Notes: generated by a model from the letters alone, not told the origin. Shown: positions 1 to 15,027, counted from the first letter of the stretch. The stretch: 64,000 bases of DNA from Wuchereria bancrofti (GCA_005281725.1 SSBO01000001.1:1224399-1288398); one strand, 5' to 3'. Numbers and translations are program-made.

Positions 1-2198
1 TACCACAAGAAGCTATTCTAGAATCTTCTTGCACTTAAAAGATTTGTAGTAACACTAGTAATACTTAACGGCACAAGGAATGAGGATTGGAAGATTAATT
101 TTAAAAATGATTAATTAAATTGCAATCTTTTTGAAGGATATACGCATGATAAGAAATAATCATGCAAGACTGTTATCACATGCAAAATGTCTCGATAGAC
201 TTACGTATAAATTTCCGACTGTTATGCTACACAGAAGTCGGATACATATAAAGGATTAAAACAGGTTTTAAAATGAGTTAAATTAGCTTTCTGTCCTTTC
301 AATTTTTTTTTCTTTTTTGAAAGTGTATTTCGTGCTGAGGAAATAAAATTGTATAAATTTTCATCAGCTTCACTGAATTATTGACAAAAGAGAATTACAA
401 GAAATTTTATACTTTCATTTTTTGAAAGTTTACTTTTCGCCAATTGAAAAATTTTATTCGATGATTGGATACATAAAACTCTCTCATATAACAAACCTAT
501 TACAATGATTACAAATAATTAGCAATTATCATCTTAACATCAGTTTCTTTTAATGATGAAATAGAATGGTAAGAAAGGGAAAAGGACAGAAAAAAAGAAA
601 ATAGAAAGAGGGAAAGAGAATAAAAGTTACTTTTAGATTGAAAACTGGGTTTGTTTACGAAATTTTTCATAAATGTATGGTTTGATGGTGATAAAAATAG
701 TTTCATTTGTTATAAAAATTACTTTTCTCTCTGAAGAAAAAATGAGTCAGTTTTGTTTGAAAGTATATTTCTGCTTAAAGAGACAATTAATGGATAATGT
801 TATATTATACCGTAAGGCAGATAAGGCCTTAAAAGATATTGCAAAACAGATAAAACTCTTAAAGATTAACTGATTACTTAAATATCTTTTTTCAAATATC
901 TGTTTCCTTCAAAAGATGGGTAAATGAATGGATATTGTTTGCCTTTTGATTTATTGTTTGCCATTAATTATTGCAAAGAGGGTAAAAAGAGTGATAAAAG
1001 ATTATACCTGTAATAATTAAATAATTTGGTATTGTATTGATGCAAAGTCTAACAATGAATTTGAATCTAAAAATTGAATCTAAAAAAAATTATGAATTTC
1101 CAATTGAACAATTAATTCTTTCCAATCAAATGAGTTAAACAATTTGAAAACATATTTCAATAATTACTTAAAATATTCAGTTATTTCACACAAATACAGA
1201 AATGGTTTGATGTGGCTAAGAATAGATTCATCTAAACAGGACTGATAATGAATGATATCTGTCATCAGTCATATGATCCATTTGTTTACCTATCAGTTAG
1301 TGCGGATGGTTTTTAATCGTTTTGATTTTAGTCAGAAATTAAATTCCGTTTAGTCAGTTGATGTGCATCAAAAATTAAATTCCGTATACAATCACTTCTC
1401 TGGAATGTTTGCAAGATGGATGTGCGCTTATATTTGAAAACGTCTCAATCATTAATATAAAAAGGAAACGGAAGCTTTAAGCCTGAAGTTAATCAGTGAT
1501 ATTTTCTCTTATTGTTTTCTCAACAGCTAAATGCTATCATTTTTAAAATACTTGTATTACTTTCTTCTTCCATTTCTTGTCTTTCATTCATTTTTCATTT
1601 AATCTATCTCTTTCATCCTGTAAACTTTTTTTCGTAAAATTTTATTAATAAAATTGGAATTGAAATCAAATCTCCAAAATGACAAAAGAAAAGACTAAGT
1701 ATCAAAAATCAAAAATTAAACATTAATTCAGTAAAAATTTCACAAAGTATTACATGCATGTGTCTGTACGTGCGTGCATCTACGTGCGTATGGGTGCACG
1801 TGTGTTTGCGTATAAGTGAATGTACATTTATTTATATGTTAACATAAATTGTACTGAATAAATTTTAAAAAAATGGAAATTGCTCGCCGTATTTCAAGTC
1901 TTCTCGTTTCCTTTTCTTTTTTTTTTTTTTTTTTACTTTCTGTCGGTGGTACATTTATCACTGTAAGCAATTGAAGCAATTCAGTGTGATTATCTGAGCT
2001 TTTCCATTTCTTTCATTCCATCCTCTTTCTTCTTCAGCCAGGAGCGCTTTAAATGACATTAACGCCATACGACAGACAGTTAGCCTCTTCTTCATTAACC
2101 TATTATTTCAACTTTTCAAATTTTTTAACATCTTTGAAAAAAAATATTTTTAAATCAAAATTAACTTGAAAATATATTTATGTTGCATTATTACTTTA

Positions 2199-2306
2199 TA
2201 TTATATCATATTGTATTATATTATATTATAATTATGTTATATTATATTATTATTATTATATTATATTATATTATATTATTATTATATTATATTATATTAT
2301 ATTATA
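2199..2306. repeat. TTATA-type AT microsatellite
   Basis: Roughly 108 bp of imperfect TATAT/TTATA and TTA units with almost no G or C. Confidence 0.9.
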
Positions 2307-3213
2307 GAGTGCTATATTATACACATTTTTTTTTCTTTTTAAATGAAATAAATAAAAATTTTGCATAAAATTTAATAATTTGTTGTTCTTTCCTCTTATT
2401 TCCCTTAATTTTTTTTTTCTTCAGTTGATCATCCATTTTAGCTTCTCATCAATTTATCTTTATATTTGTCATTAATTACATAAAATAACACAAACGTATA
2501 GATGGATGGAAAAAATATTTCTTCTTCCATTAGTCTTCTCTTTCTCTTTTTTAAGCTTGCAAAAATTTCCTTTCAATGCAAATTGGCTTTCATATTTCCA
2601 TACTTTCAATTATTGCCAATGACATTTTCGTATGTTTCCTCAATTTACAGTTATAAATATATATAAACAACATAAAGTTTCATTCATTGTCTTTTCCAAT
2701 TTTTTTTTTTACATTGGAATAAATAATTAATTATAAACAATTAATAAAAATAGCCGTATGTGTGTGCTGTTTATGTATGCATGTATGAATGTCCACATCC
2801 TTTCCAATATTTATAAATAGTTTTGATTAATATTCGGATAAGTTGAAACTTTCAGTAATATTTTTTTATTACTAAGAGCTATTAAATTTCCAAACCGTAT
2901 CAGTTAATTTAATCAATATGTATAGATTTAACTAATAACCACTTCAAAATTAAAATAGATTTCCCTATGTTTGAAGAGAATATCATTTTTCAATTCGATT
3001 CAATTCCACTCGATTCCTTTTCGTACAATTAAATTATACGTTTCATTTAACATTTCTCTTGTACGTTGCCTTTCCTTCATACCTTTTGATTTATTTATTT
3101 GTTTATTTTTTTAGCAGATGATATTTAAAAAATGGTTTATTCATTCTACCACTTCAAATTCTTATACTCTAATCTGACTAAAGCACTTTTTATAGCTATT
3201 CATTAAATTTTTA

Positions 3214-3350
3214 CTACTACTACTTTCACTACTACTACTACTATTATTGTTGTTAATTATTAATCGTTATTATCATTATTACTATTAATTATTATTTATT
3301 ACTATATATTATTACTAATGTCATTACTGTTAAAACTACTACTACTACCA
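3214..3350. repeat. ACT/ATT trinucleotide-rich tract
   Basis: Interrupted ACT repeats at 3214-3242 and 3330-3350, with TTA/ATT-rich sequence between them. Confidence 0.75.
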
Positions 3351-4308
3351 CACGTCAATTACAAAGCGATTATGTAAACGAAATGTTTCAAATGAAATTT
3401 AAAGTTATGAAGAAAAAATACGCTAAATTCTTATTATTCATAAAATAAAATTGTTTGCTTGCAGTAATAATCATTTAGAGATAATAAATATTAAGGAAAA
3501 ATAGCAGATCGGTTCATTTAATTAACCATCAATCGGTAACTTTTATCTTTTATGGGTAAAGATGTAATAAAGGAAACCTACTGTTTACTTCTATGGGAAT
3601 TCTTTTGACCTATACATGGAATAGATTACATCACTGTCACTGCCACTGTCATAGCATCCGTGTCATCTTGCTATATCTTCCATTTGCGGAACCTTTTGAT
3701 CATATCACAATAATTAAATACTAAGGGGAAAAGGGGAAAATGCATAATTACTTATATTTATTAATATTTCTATTCTTACTTTAAATATACGCATAATAAT
3801 TAAATATCTTAAATATATATACCAATTAAATATGTCTTATTATACGTATTTACTACTCCAGCATATATTTCATTAAAAAAAATGCTTAACTGAATTCTAA
3901 AAAAAAAAAAAAATTTTTCTGAAAAAATAAGATTTTTTTTGTTTCTAATTAAATCTTTTTTTTTTCAATTCCTTTCTTTTTTCTTTCGTAACTCTTTTTT
4001 TTTCTAATAATTGATGACTGAATAGGACAATAGAAACATATAAATGAATAACATTACATTATCCCTTAAAATAAAAGAAAAAGAGAAAGAAAATTTAGCA
4101 GAAAAGAGAATAATTTAGTTGAATGAATGGAAATTTAAAAAAAAAAAATCTTTTTTTAAAATTTTTTCGGATTTCGTCGAATTATTTTATGTCTTTTGTA
4201 AAAGTAAGCAAAGAAAACATTGTTGAATGGTGCAGTGGCTGCTGCTATTGTTGGCGGTGATGGTATATCGGGAACGGAAATTCTTAAACATTTCCTACTG
4301 TCTACCTT

Positions 4309-4380
4309 GTTTTTTTTTTTTTCATTTCTCTCTCTCTTTCTTTTCTTCTTTTCCCCTCTCTCTCTCTCTCTTGCTCTTTC
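4309..4380. repeat. Poly-T and CT-rich tract
   Basis: A T run followed by (CT)n-rich pyrimidine sequence on the + strand. Confidence 0.8.
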
Positions 4381-6718
4381 GATATTTACATTTGAAAAGG
4401 TAGTGAAAGGAGAATTTGGAACTGTGATAGATAATGATAGTAGTATAACAGTTCACTTAAATAGGACGAAAGGTAGAGAATGAGAATTGAGGATTTGAAG
4501 AGAAAAAAGTATAACATACAATTTGAATTCACTCTGAATATTTTTATTTTTGTTCATTTTATAGGCTATGTAAAGTTAAAAAGGCGCAATGTGTTAGTGC
4601 GATGAAGGTGAAAAGATAATCGGAAATTGAGGAAAAAGAAAAAGATGAGATGCAGAAGAGGAAAGAGTTAAAAGAGCGCCCATTGCTTTTATCCCTCTTA
4701 GTAAGAAGAGAGAAAAGAAAAAAAAAAGAGACTAAATCGTTATTGTTAAGTCGAGTAATTATTGTGATCGATTTAGACTAATTATAATGATATGATATGA
4801 GATAAGAATGATAATGGTTGAGAAAGAAAGCAAATGATTGGATTTTGATAGATAATGACGGTGTTAATTCATAATTTCATAGATTTTTCAAAAAAAAAAT
4901 GTTAAAGTAAAAGAGAGATGCAATGAAAATTCTCATAATTTCAATTTTGCTAACTCTAATTTTTGTCCAATGATTACAATCTCATTAATTATCCTTAAAT
5001 TTCATCTGAAATTGATTTCATTTAGTCTACAAAATTTCATCATTTGATGACTTCATGATGTCTAATTTTATACTTTCATTTTCTTATCAACTAGAAAATC
5101 TATTCGTTGGCAATAACAAATATCATTCGAATCATTTTACAATGAGTTAATTATTTAAAGTAAACATCCTTAATTTTTTTTTTCATTAAATAAATGAAAA
5201 AACAAAACAGAAAACAGACTTATAATGAGAGTTAATTACTATTTAGAATATTTGGAATCGACATTGCTTTCTCAAAAAATTAAATTTAATTCCTTTTCAG
5301 TTATCGTTGGCAAAGAGATTTTTTTGCTTTTCAATTTTTATTTCTGTTTTTTTTAATCTTTTTATTTTGTCAATGAAATGAAAATTATTCCTTGCGAAAT
5401 TACTAATTTGATTGATGAAAAATTGTATTTTTCAAAGTGTTAAATGTTACTTTAATATTCAAATTTCTCCAGTATTCAAGAAAAAAAAAGAAAGAAATGC
5501 TAGAAATGGAATCAAAATATTCTTAAAAATATACCTATACTTTGTTTTTTTAGCTATCGTTATAAACAAAAATTTGTAAATTTCATATTTTCAATTTCAT
5601 TTCTCTACAATTTAATAAACGAATTTTAATGATGGAGAAAATATTATGTAAGTTGCGTTACTTAAATAGACAAAAAAAAGGAAAGAAGAAAAATATAAAG
5701 TTAAAACAGTTCAAATTATTTGATTCAATTAAATTTGAATTTGTTCACGTTTTTTTTTCTCTATTTCTACTTTTTTTTTTGAGCACAAAAGAAAAAACTA
5801 CTTTTTTAGTCATAAAATTAATAGCGTACTCTCAAAATATCACTTTTTTGTCTATCGTTTCCTTCATCAGTCTTTCTCGCTTTTTTTTTGCGCTTCATTT
5901 TCTGCAAACAGTTCCTGATAAGACTTACCTGATAAGACTTACCTGCTATTTTAATCATATAAAATTATGATCATTTCAACCTAACTCATCAATATGACAT
6001 ACTACTTTAGTTGATTTCGAACAATAAAATTATATGGTTTATTTCAATTTCATTTTTTCATTCATCAAAAATTATAAACTTCTTCCTCCCTTCATCACTT
6101 CGTTATGGAATCTATTTTGCTTTTTGTTTTCCTTGCCTTAATTCTAAATCTAAATTTTAAATCGTAAAACTGAAACATTTAGAATTTGATGAAAGTTTAC
6201 TCATAATTTAGAAAATTTACTAAGCGAGAATTTTTTATTTACTGTAATAAAATTTTAGAAATGATTAAATAATATTAAATTAATAAGCCTTTTCAATTTT
6301 AATCCGTCACCGAATTTTTTATTTATAACCAAACTTTATATATATAACCGAACTTTTTATTTCATCTTACCTAAAGGCTTAGTTTTTTTTTTTCCTTTTG
6401 TATATGTAAATAATAAGTTCAGTTTTGGAGTGTCACTTTTTCAGCGTATTTTAGCGTATCTAAGTGTATTAAATGATTAATTTGTCAATAATTGATTGCA
6501 AAAAAAAAATGAAAATTAAATTATCACTGACCATTATACTATCCCTTTATTTTACCCACTATTTGATCTATTCTCTCGAAATGTAAAACAAAATTTAACA
6601 TAAAATTTCATTTATGCCAATAGTGTACGATGAACTGATGAATGCATGCATATAATTAATTATTAATTTAGTATCTTTGTTCGTTCTGCAATGCTAGTAA
6701 TTATTATTCGTTTCTCTA

Positions 6719-6836
6719 CGTGTGTGTATGTGTGTGCGCGTGCGTGCGTGTATAAGCATGTATGCACGTGTGTGTATAGGCGTGTATGTATGTATGTATG
6801 TGTGTGTGTGTATGTATGTATGTATGTATGTATGCA
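6719..6836. repeat. TG / GTAT microsatellite
   Basis: Mixed (TG)n, (CGTG)n and (GTAT)n units, including two perfect runs of GTAT near the end. Confidence 0.9.
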
Positions 6837-7663
6837 ACATGAATGTGTGGAAATGTGAGTGGAAGTAGTAGTAAATTGAAGATTGGGCGGAAAGATGATA
6901 TTGATAATCAGAGAAGCTCTACTAAAATTAAAATGCTTTGAAAAGACGAAATATTTACAAAGTGTTCATTGCGTTCCGTTCGTTTATTCTATTGATTGTC
7001 CGGAAATGTTCATCCGATTTCTATGATAAATGTAATTTGCTGTCTCTTTCACCTTTGTGTTTTTCTATCTTTGTCGTTAGTTTAACTAAATTTTTTTTTC
7101 CTTTTTTTTTTTATTGATATTTTGACGATTGTAAAAATACATATATCATTTTTAATGTTTGAATAAATTAAATTGGGACAGTTTTCAATTTTTCTTTTAT
7201 CACATAGCAATAGACTCAGAGAAATTTACAGCAAGAATTGTAGTAATAGATAGATTGATGAAGAATGGGAAAGAGAATAAATAGATGAAAAGTACGAGAA
7301 TTTCATTCCATTTTAATACTTTTAAATTTTTGCTCAAATAATTGTGACAGTTCGATTGACCGATTGATGATTATATCATTCATACTAGTTAGTAATGATA
7401 GTAGTAGTTTCTTTACTGTTTTTTATTTTATATTTTTGAGAGACAAATAATACATTTATTATAGGTTTTGGAAAATTCTTAATTCAACAAGACAGCACTT
7501 CTTGTCTTTCAAATTTTTTTTTTCTTTTTTTTTTGATAGAAAAGACGGAAGGATGAAAAAAATTGGTTTATATGTGTGATGGATACATCTAATCTTTCAC
7601 TTTTCGTTTTTCTAATTGCAACCACCGGCAGAGATAGATGTGCCTCTATGTTTATTAACAAAC

Positions 7664-7862
7664 ATACACACATACACACACACATGCACAGACATATGCA
7701 GACATATACATATATATGTATACGTTTAACATATACGTACGCAGACGTATACGATAGACATACGCACTTAAACATCCACATACACACGGACGTACACATA
7801 CACACACACACGTGCAGAGACACGCACACACTCTGTACATACACACCCACACATACATATAC
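7664..7862. repeat. CA / ACAT-rich compound microsatellite
   Basis: About 200 bp of ACAC, ACAT and GACAT units. Open frames on both strands here translate to His/Thr/Ile or Cys/Val repeats, so they are repeat shadows and not genes. Confidence 0.9.
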
Positions 7863-8182
7863 GAAGATCTCTCCAATCTCTTTCTTTCAGATTATTCTCT
7901 TTCTTCTCGATTCATTTTTTTTTCTCGATGATCTTTGATGACTTTAACTTTTCAATTTGTCTTTCCTCCATGTCTTTGTTATGAGAAGAATTCCGGTCTT
8001 TTTAATCGTTGTAAATAAAAAGTGAACTTATGAATGAAAAATTAAAACGTTATGCGATCGTTACTTTTTGCGCCATTTTCACCACTTATACAAAATCCGG
8101 AACAATATTACAGTTTTATATGGAATTGATAAGTTAACGAGAGTATTTATCAATCAAATTCTCTGCGAATTGTTTGAAGACA

Positions 8183-8238
8183 GAAAGAGAGAGAGAGAGA
8201 GAGACGGGAAAAGAGAGAGGGAGAAAGGAAGGGGAGAA
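8183..8238. repeat. GA-rich microsatellite
   Basis: (GA)n run with GGGA interruptions. Confidence 0.85.
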
Positions 8239-9185
8239 ATTTAGACGAATTATACAAATTTGTAGTCTTTTTTTTTCCATTCAATTACAAAATTGATTTG
8301 GGAGAAAGCGAAACATTTATTTCATAAGTAGTTTAAATAATCGTAAAAGTTACGACATATTTTATTACATTTCTCATCATTTTTACCATTTTTATTGTAA
8401 TAATTACTATAAACGTGAAAATATCTGTTGTAATTATTTATATGGATGAAATATTTTCACGTGATCAAGTTTGCGTCAGAAGATGTGTCTATGGTCGTTA
8501 GGGTATGATTATGCTATATTTTCACGTACTCAATTTTTAGATGTAAAAAAAGAGTGTATTCGAGTATGAAATATAATTTTGAATATAAAATTTTTCTAAA
8601 ATCTATTTTTCAATAGTTTTGTAATGTACTTTTTAGATTCATACAAAAACTGGATCTCCTTTTTAAATCTTCTGTACATCATTTCAGAAGCTTTTCGCTC
8701 ATAAAACAAACTTCAGCAATGATTAAAATTGTATGAAAGTTTCGGAAAATAATTCAACTTTAACGGAACTTTTATGGGAATCTTTTCAATTTTCTCAATA
8801 AGTACAGCAAGTGATACTTGTCAAAGTGATTATCTTTAGTGCTTTGCTGTGTAACATTAACATTAATGATTATAACGATGTCCTAGTTTTTACTGATCGG
8901 TGATAGTGATGATCGCACAGGGATAGTTGTACTGATAATAACAATAATGACCAAATGATGGTGACATTTAAAGTGACAATAACGGATCAAGCCAAGGTAG
9001 TGACAATAATAATAAAAGTATAGCATTTCTCATCGACTAACGATGACGGCGATAACATTGCTAGACAGTGATGACGACAGCAATAGCAGCATTGATTGAG
9101 AAGAAAAGTACACGATAAGGTGATGGTACTGATGCGATGACAATTGCGCCAGAGAGAAAAGAGGGCAAGAGTACAATATAAATAG

Positions 9186-9217
9186 TATGTGTGTGTGTGT
9201 GTGGTGTGTGGTGTGTT
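9186..9217. repeat. TG microsatellite
   Basis: (TG)n with GTGTGG variants. Confidence 0.85.
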
Positions 9218-10345
9218 GATGAGAATGAGTGGTATGTCATTATAATTAGCATTAGGAGTAAGAGTAGAAGTAGAAGCGGGAAATTTTTCAAGTTAAGATG
9301 AAGAAAGAAAGAAAGGATCTTGTCAAGTTTGTTGCATCATAGGAAAAGTTTGATCGATTGATTTAATACATTTGTTGTTACTCATCCGTTCCAATTTCAC
9401 TTGTTGTCATACTTATCACATATCATATCATATTATATCACATTATCACTCCTGACCTCTCTCTGTCCATGTCCACCCTGTATCCTTTCCACTCCTCCAT
9501 ATTTCATATGCTGTCGTCTCTTCTGCTAAGTTCAACATTTCTCATCGATACTATCCGATGAAATGATTGTCTGTTTCGTTTTTCTTTCTTTCTTTCTCTT
9601 TTCTTTTTCCTCTTCCTTCCTCTAATTTCCGTTCAACGGGCGCAATTTATCAGTTTCTGGTCGAAGTAAAAAGGCGGAAATTTGAGACAGTTACAATGAT
9701 TTATTGATTAGGGCATAAACAGACGAACAGCAAGACATATAATACATAAGAAAAGAAGAGAAGGAACAGCAGATGGGAGAGAGAGAGAGAGAGGAGGACA
9801 GAGGGCACTGTGGACTTCGACAATTTGATGTCTAACGAAAACAGCGCTTTCAAAAGTCAATCAATAATTGGTATACTTCATTACTTGGTATTCCTATGAC
9901 AATGAAAACAATAAATTGTTCATTGAAAACCTCCCTGTGCGGAGTATCATAAAAGACTTATGTCATATGAATTGCTATTTTGAAATCTTCCTGTCATCTC
10001 TGTGAAAGATGAAAGAAAAATTGCCAATTCTTTCAGCATCATTTAATAATAATCTCTTCCTAATGGTTAAACATCGGATGAAGTGTTATTCTCGGGTAGT
10101 TTCCTCGAGATAGTGAAGAAAATGCATTGCAAAATGATTTCATTCTTTTTAAATTAAAATCATAATATATCTCATAAATGCTTACCGTTGTGTTCCTTTT
10201 GATTAAAGAGGAAGGAGAGATAGAAAGAAAGTTCTATTGAAATAAAAGAGATAGAGAGAAGTAGAGATGAAAAATTGAATGATTTTAAGATGGAATGAAA
10301 TGGTTAGTTAGAATGAGAAATATTTTCCTAAACTTTTTAGTGTAA

Positions 10346-10556
10346 AGGAAGGAAGGAAGGAAAGAATGAAGAAAATGTGAGAAAAGGAAGGGTTAAATAA
10401 ATAAATGAATGAACGGATGAATGAATGAATGACTGAATGAACGGATGAAGAAGGAATGAAGGAAGGAAGGAAGGAAGGAAGGAAGGAAGGAAGGAAAGGA
10501 AAGGAAAGGAAAGGAAAGGAAAGGAAAGGAGAGGAAAGGAAAGAAAAGAAATGAAC
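10346..10556. repeat. GGAA / AATG compound tetra- and pentanucleotide repeat
   Basis: GGAA units at 10346-10362, AATG/CTGAATG units about 10400-10450, then a long GGAA array turning into GGAAA pentamers to about 10540. The open frame through it on the minus strand reads as Phe/Leu/Pro/Ser repeats. Confidence 0.92.
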
Positions 10557-10632
10557 GGAGTAGCTAGAAAGGGTGGAGAATTTTGGCTGAGATGGCAAAA
10601 ATGTATTAGTTTCGATAAAGAACCAAATGTAT

Positions 10633-10694
10633 ACCACCACTACCGCCATTGCCACCGCTATCGCTACCACTACCGCCATCCACTACCGCCACCA
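10633..10694. repeat. CCACTAC / CCGCCA minisatellite-like tract
   Basis: Imperfect CCAC-TAC-CGCCAT units. No coding role is supported. Confidence 0.75.
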
Positions 10695-11340
10695 ATCATA
10701 CCAATTCAACATTCCTTTTCATCCAATGTAATCGTCACCACTTTGCACTCTTTTTCTTTTCTTTCCTTTTTTTTCTTGAAACAATTCGTTCAATATATGC
10801 CCTTTTTTTCTTTTTTTTTTTTTAATCTTTTACCATTTCTTTTTCCCTGTCTTATCATTTTATCACTTGTTAGCAATCATATCACTGATAGTGTATTGAA
10901 GAAGTTAGAGTTTATGATGATAATGATGATGATGGCGGTGACGATGTTGTTGATGACAATAACAATGAAAGGTCATTTTTAAATTGTTAGTTAGCATATC
11001 AGCATCCCAAAGAAAAAAGAAGGTCATTCTATGAACTGTATGCCATAAATTCTTTTCCTTCCTCTCCCTCTCTTCCTCTTCATTTCTTTTTCGTATCATT
11101 TTGATAAAAAGTTCCTTTTGTTTTCTTTTACTTGTTTCTTTGTATATTATCACATTTCTAGCACTGTCGAATATTTGTTTAAGATATCAGCGTTCCATAT
11201 CGCTCTCTTATCATTTAATGGGATAAAATGAATGAAATTAACTATTTTTAAGTTAAAATATTGGAAATGAAAAAGACTACCGAATAATTTAATTACTCCA
11301 ATTTATTTGTATGATAATTCCTTAAAGTAATATGTAGAGC

Positions 11341-11400
11341 ATATATATGTGTATGTACGTATGTGTGTGTGTCTGTGCGTGTGTGTGTATGTGTGTGCGA
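11341..11400. repeat. TG / TATG microsatellite
   Basis: Compound TG-rich tract. Confidence 0.85.
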
Positions 11401-14202
11401 TATACATGGAAGTCTTTGGAAAATGAGTTCGATCATTCCCTGACATTGTTTATCAGATTGAGGGTAGCAGGGAGTTACAAGAGCAGTTTCAATGGTTAAG
11501 AATAAGAGAGAGAGAGGGAGAGAGAGAGAGAGCAGGGTTAGGTGATGATTGGGAAGATTTGATGGAATCTAGAGAATGCGAACTGTTCGGATGAAAGATG
11601 GAATTTCGTGATTTATTTTATTTTGGTTTGCTTTTTTTTTTCTTATTTGCTGAGATTCCGTTTTTTTTTTCATTTTTTACTTCCTTAAAACAGAATTAAA
11701 AATAGTTTAGTGATAACATTGGTTCACTTCCTTATCTTTATCAGCTTACGATATTTCTAAAACTTCTCGGCTATATAGCAAACATATGCTGGTATTTTAG
11801 TATTGGTTAATCTAATGATATAGTTAATTGTTGAAATTTCATAAAAATGAAGGAGAAATTAATGCTTGAATATCTCGGTTCATCCTTCGAGAACTTCCTA
11901 AAAATTAACATTATGAAATTATTTCGTACTATTCGATCAAAATTTTTGCAAAATGTTTGAAAATTATAAACGTCAAAAAACTGGCGGGAGATTGTTTTCA
12001 GCAAACAGTAATAATATATTATAGCTTGACATTACTTAATTGTAAGACAAATGTTATTTGCATCGAATAGGGAAAGAGAAAATAATGAATGGATAATAAT
12101 ATTAATAATAATAATAATAATACTATGCCTTGAATAAATTCTACTTTCTCATTCTAACAAATGATAATATCATACAACTGAAAGAAAAAACGATGGAAAT
12201 ATTTCATCAAGTTTTTATGATTAATGATATCAGTGAAAGGAAAGAATAGATGAGTTGATAGGGATGATAATAGAAAGAATAAGAGCAATAATATGTTGTA
12301 AAGCTTATGATAACATTCCAAGCTATCGTAATTTGTTCGCATTCTTGAAATTGTTTGACGTCGCCGTTTGCAAATGTCATTGTTGAATGGCGCAAAATTG
12401 CTGAAGAGAAAAGATAGTAGACCAAGAGGACATGTCATCAACGTATTGATGGCATGTGATCATCGTCTGTAGTTTTATCATGTAAAGAATGATAATATTC
12501 ATAATAGAAAATTATCAGACTAACTATTCACTCATATATGTATATATTATAGAGGAAGAGAAGGATATTATCATTGGCTAACAGTAGTTTGCTTCAAAAA
12601 ATTTTTTGCATAATAACATTGCCCATCTCTTCCTTTCTTTTTCCTTTTTTAGAGTTAAATTTTTAGTTTTCAATCGTCTTTCAAATATGCAAAAAATGAA
12701 GTATTAAAATTTGGAAAATGTCAATTCTTTTAAATTGTTATCATTCAGGATTGATTTTTAAAGAATCTTACCATATAATTTTCATGCCTAATATTTTCGA
12801 GTTAAAAAATTTTGTTAGTGTATGTGAATAGATATGAATAAAATTTAGTTCATAAAATAGGTTGATTTTAGCACTCTGGTCACATAATTATGATTTAATA
12901 TGATTTATAGAATTAAGAAGATCAGAATTCGATTTATTCATTTATCAAATTTTGTTTACAGTTGATTTCTCTTATCATAGCTGTAACAGTAGTTTTTGCA
13001 AAACATTAACATTAATTACGATTGATAAAGTTATCACTTTAGCAATTAATAATTCTCTTTACAAAAATTATAAATAACGATTATCACTACTAATAACACA
13101 TAATCAGTGACAAATCGGCATTATTCATGGCTACTGTTATTGTAATCACTGTTGCAGTTACGATGACTAATTATATTAATACATGCATGTACTTTTTGCA
13201 TGCACATGGAATGCTTGCTGCAGCTGCATTCTCTTTAATCTCATACATATGTAAAACATAGAGACATGCAGGCTTAATGACATCTGTTTCCCAAATCCAA
13301 AACTCCTTTCCATTGATTTCAATCGAAATCTCATTTTCCTATCCATCTATGCATTCAACTACTTCAGTTATCAGTTGTTGTTTATTGCATTCGCATGAAT
13401 TTGTTTACCTTTTCATTCTGATCAAGACTTCAAATGTAATTTGGATCAACCTTAACATTTTTTCCTTACAGCACTATAATCCATACAGTCTTTTAGGCTA
13501 TTCCTTAATTTTTGAATTTAATTTTCATTTTTAGTTTTTTATCCAATTTCTTTTTAATTTTGAATGAAAGAATATACAGACTCTTCACTAAATCATTTCG
13601 AATACTACCACTGCAATGTTATTATCAACAAATAGGGTTCCATTCATTCATTAGCGCTTATCATAACTTCATGAATCATACCGAATGGCCATTATTGCTT
13701 CTTCTAACATTAGTAGGCTTTTCTGTTCAGAAATTATGTCTACAAACAAATAATGCAAACAGATATATATTTGCATAGGTGAATTAGCGTAGTGTACTGT
13801 CCACGCATAAGCCAAAAGGATGGAAGCGCAAATATGACAAATGCCCACTTTGTCACATCACTTCTCTTCCTCTTCCTTCTCCTTCTTCTTTGCAGTGTTG
13901 ACAGTTCATTTTTTCTTTTTTTTTTTAACTTTTTGTCCATTAGTTTTGTTGATTTTTTGACGACTCGACATTCTTCACCTGTGTATCTTTTTTGGAGAGA
14001 GAGGGGGAGAAAGAGAGAGAGAAAGAAGGGAGGAAAAAAAGTGTGTTTCATTTGTTTCGTAATATTTTTGGGCATACAGGAGAACACTTTAATCTGTATG
14101 TTACCACCCTGTATGTACTCCATTTCATCCGAAAGAATATTAACTGGTTCTCTCTTATCTTCATTTTGTACATTATCAAGTGGGGAAATCCTTCCTTTGT
14201 TA

Positions 14203-14310
14203 ATCTGTTAACAAAGAGCGCTATTGTCCTAAATGCTAAAGATATTGTATTGTAGTTGTTAACAAAGGGCGTTATTATCCTTATACTAAGAATATTGTAT
14301 TGTACTGGCT
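14203..14310. repeat. Diverged tandem duplication (about 55 bp unit)
   Basis: Two adjacent units share GTTAACAAAG.GCG.TATT and AATATTGTATTGTA blocks with several substitutions and a small indel, indicating an old tandem duplication. Confidence 0.7.
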
Positions 14311-15027
14311 AAATAGAATAAAAAATTGTTGTGAAAAGATTTGATCGGATGTATTATTTGACACTATCATATAATCCATCGCTTTTTTTCTGATGAGACA
14401 GAAGAGGGACGGGAATGTTTTCGATTAAGCGTTTATAGTAGTCCGGCAAGATTCTTTCATTATATGTAAAACTATAAATGGTTTTTCATCATTATTAATG
14501 ATTGATTTTTCATATCTTAATATAATATACATACGTTCGTGATTAATTTTTTTTATTGGTGAATAATGAAGTTAAAAATGAATTCAGATGTTGTCATTTA
14601 TAATACTATAATACTAAAAAGGGAAGTTAGAGGTGAAAAATGATACCAGATATTTACTTGATCGTACTATTTTCTTACCACATCTGTAACTCTTACAAAG
14701 ATAACAGCCAAGGATAGTGATAAGGATTGTCAGTAAATAATAAATGTATGATGGAAGTGGACTTTGTATTTCAAATTCTCATCTTACCTTTGAGTTATTT
14801 TTCATGTGATTATTAAATATGTAATCAATTAAGCTTTAACGTTACGTGATCACTTGAAGAGAACAATTTAATCTTATTATTAGTTAAAGTTAATTAGCAT
14901 AATTGCAATAATTTAAGTAATTAGGCGACTTTTCGATTTTCATGTAATAGCAACAAATGTTTGTCATTTCTTGTAATTATTCAGAGAATATTCATTGAGA
15001 TTTATATCACCTTAAACAGAGGGTCAC

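Noticed and set aside
7509..7938. Overlapping 73-120-codon open frames on both strands
   Set aside because: They are translations of a CA/TG-rich microsatellite (His/Thr/Tyr or Cys/Val repeats) with no domain and no splice context.
10308..10982. Open frames of 123 and 143 codons
   Set aside because: They run through GGAA and CCAC repeats and give Phe/Pro/Ser or Tyr/His repeats; both strands are open because the repeat lacks stops.
13740..14255. Four overlapping open frames up to 139 codons on both strands
   Set aside because: Compositions are dominated by CT/GA-rich tracts; no conserved motif, and no consistent splice phase to any neighbouring exon.
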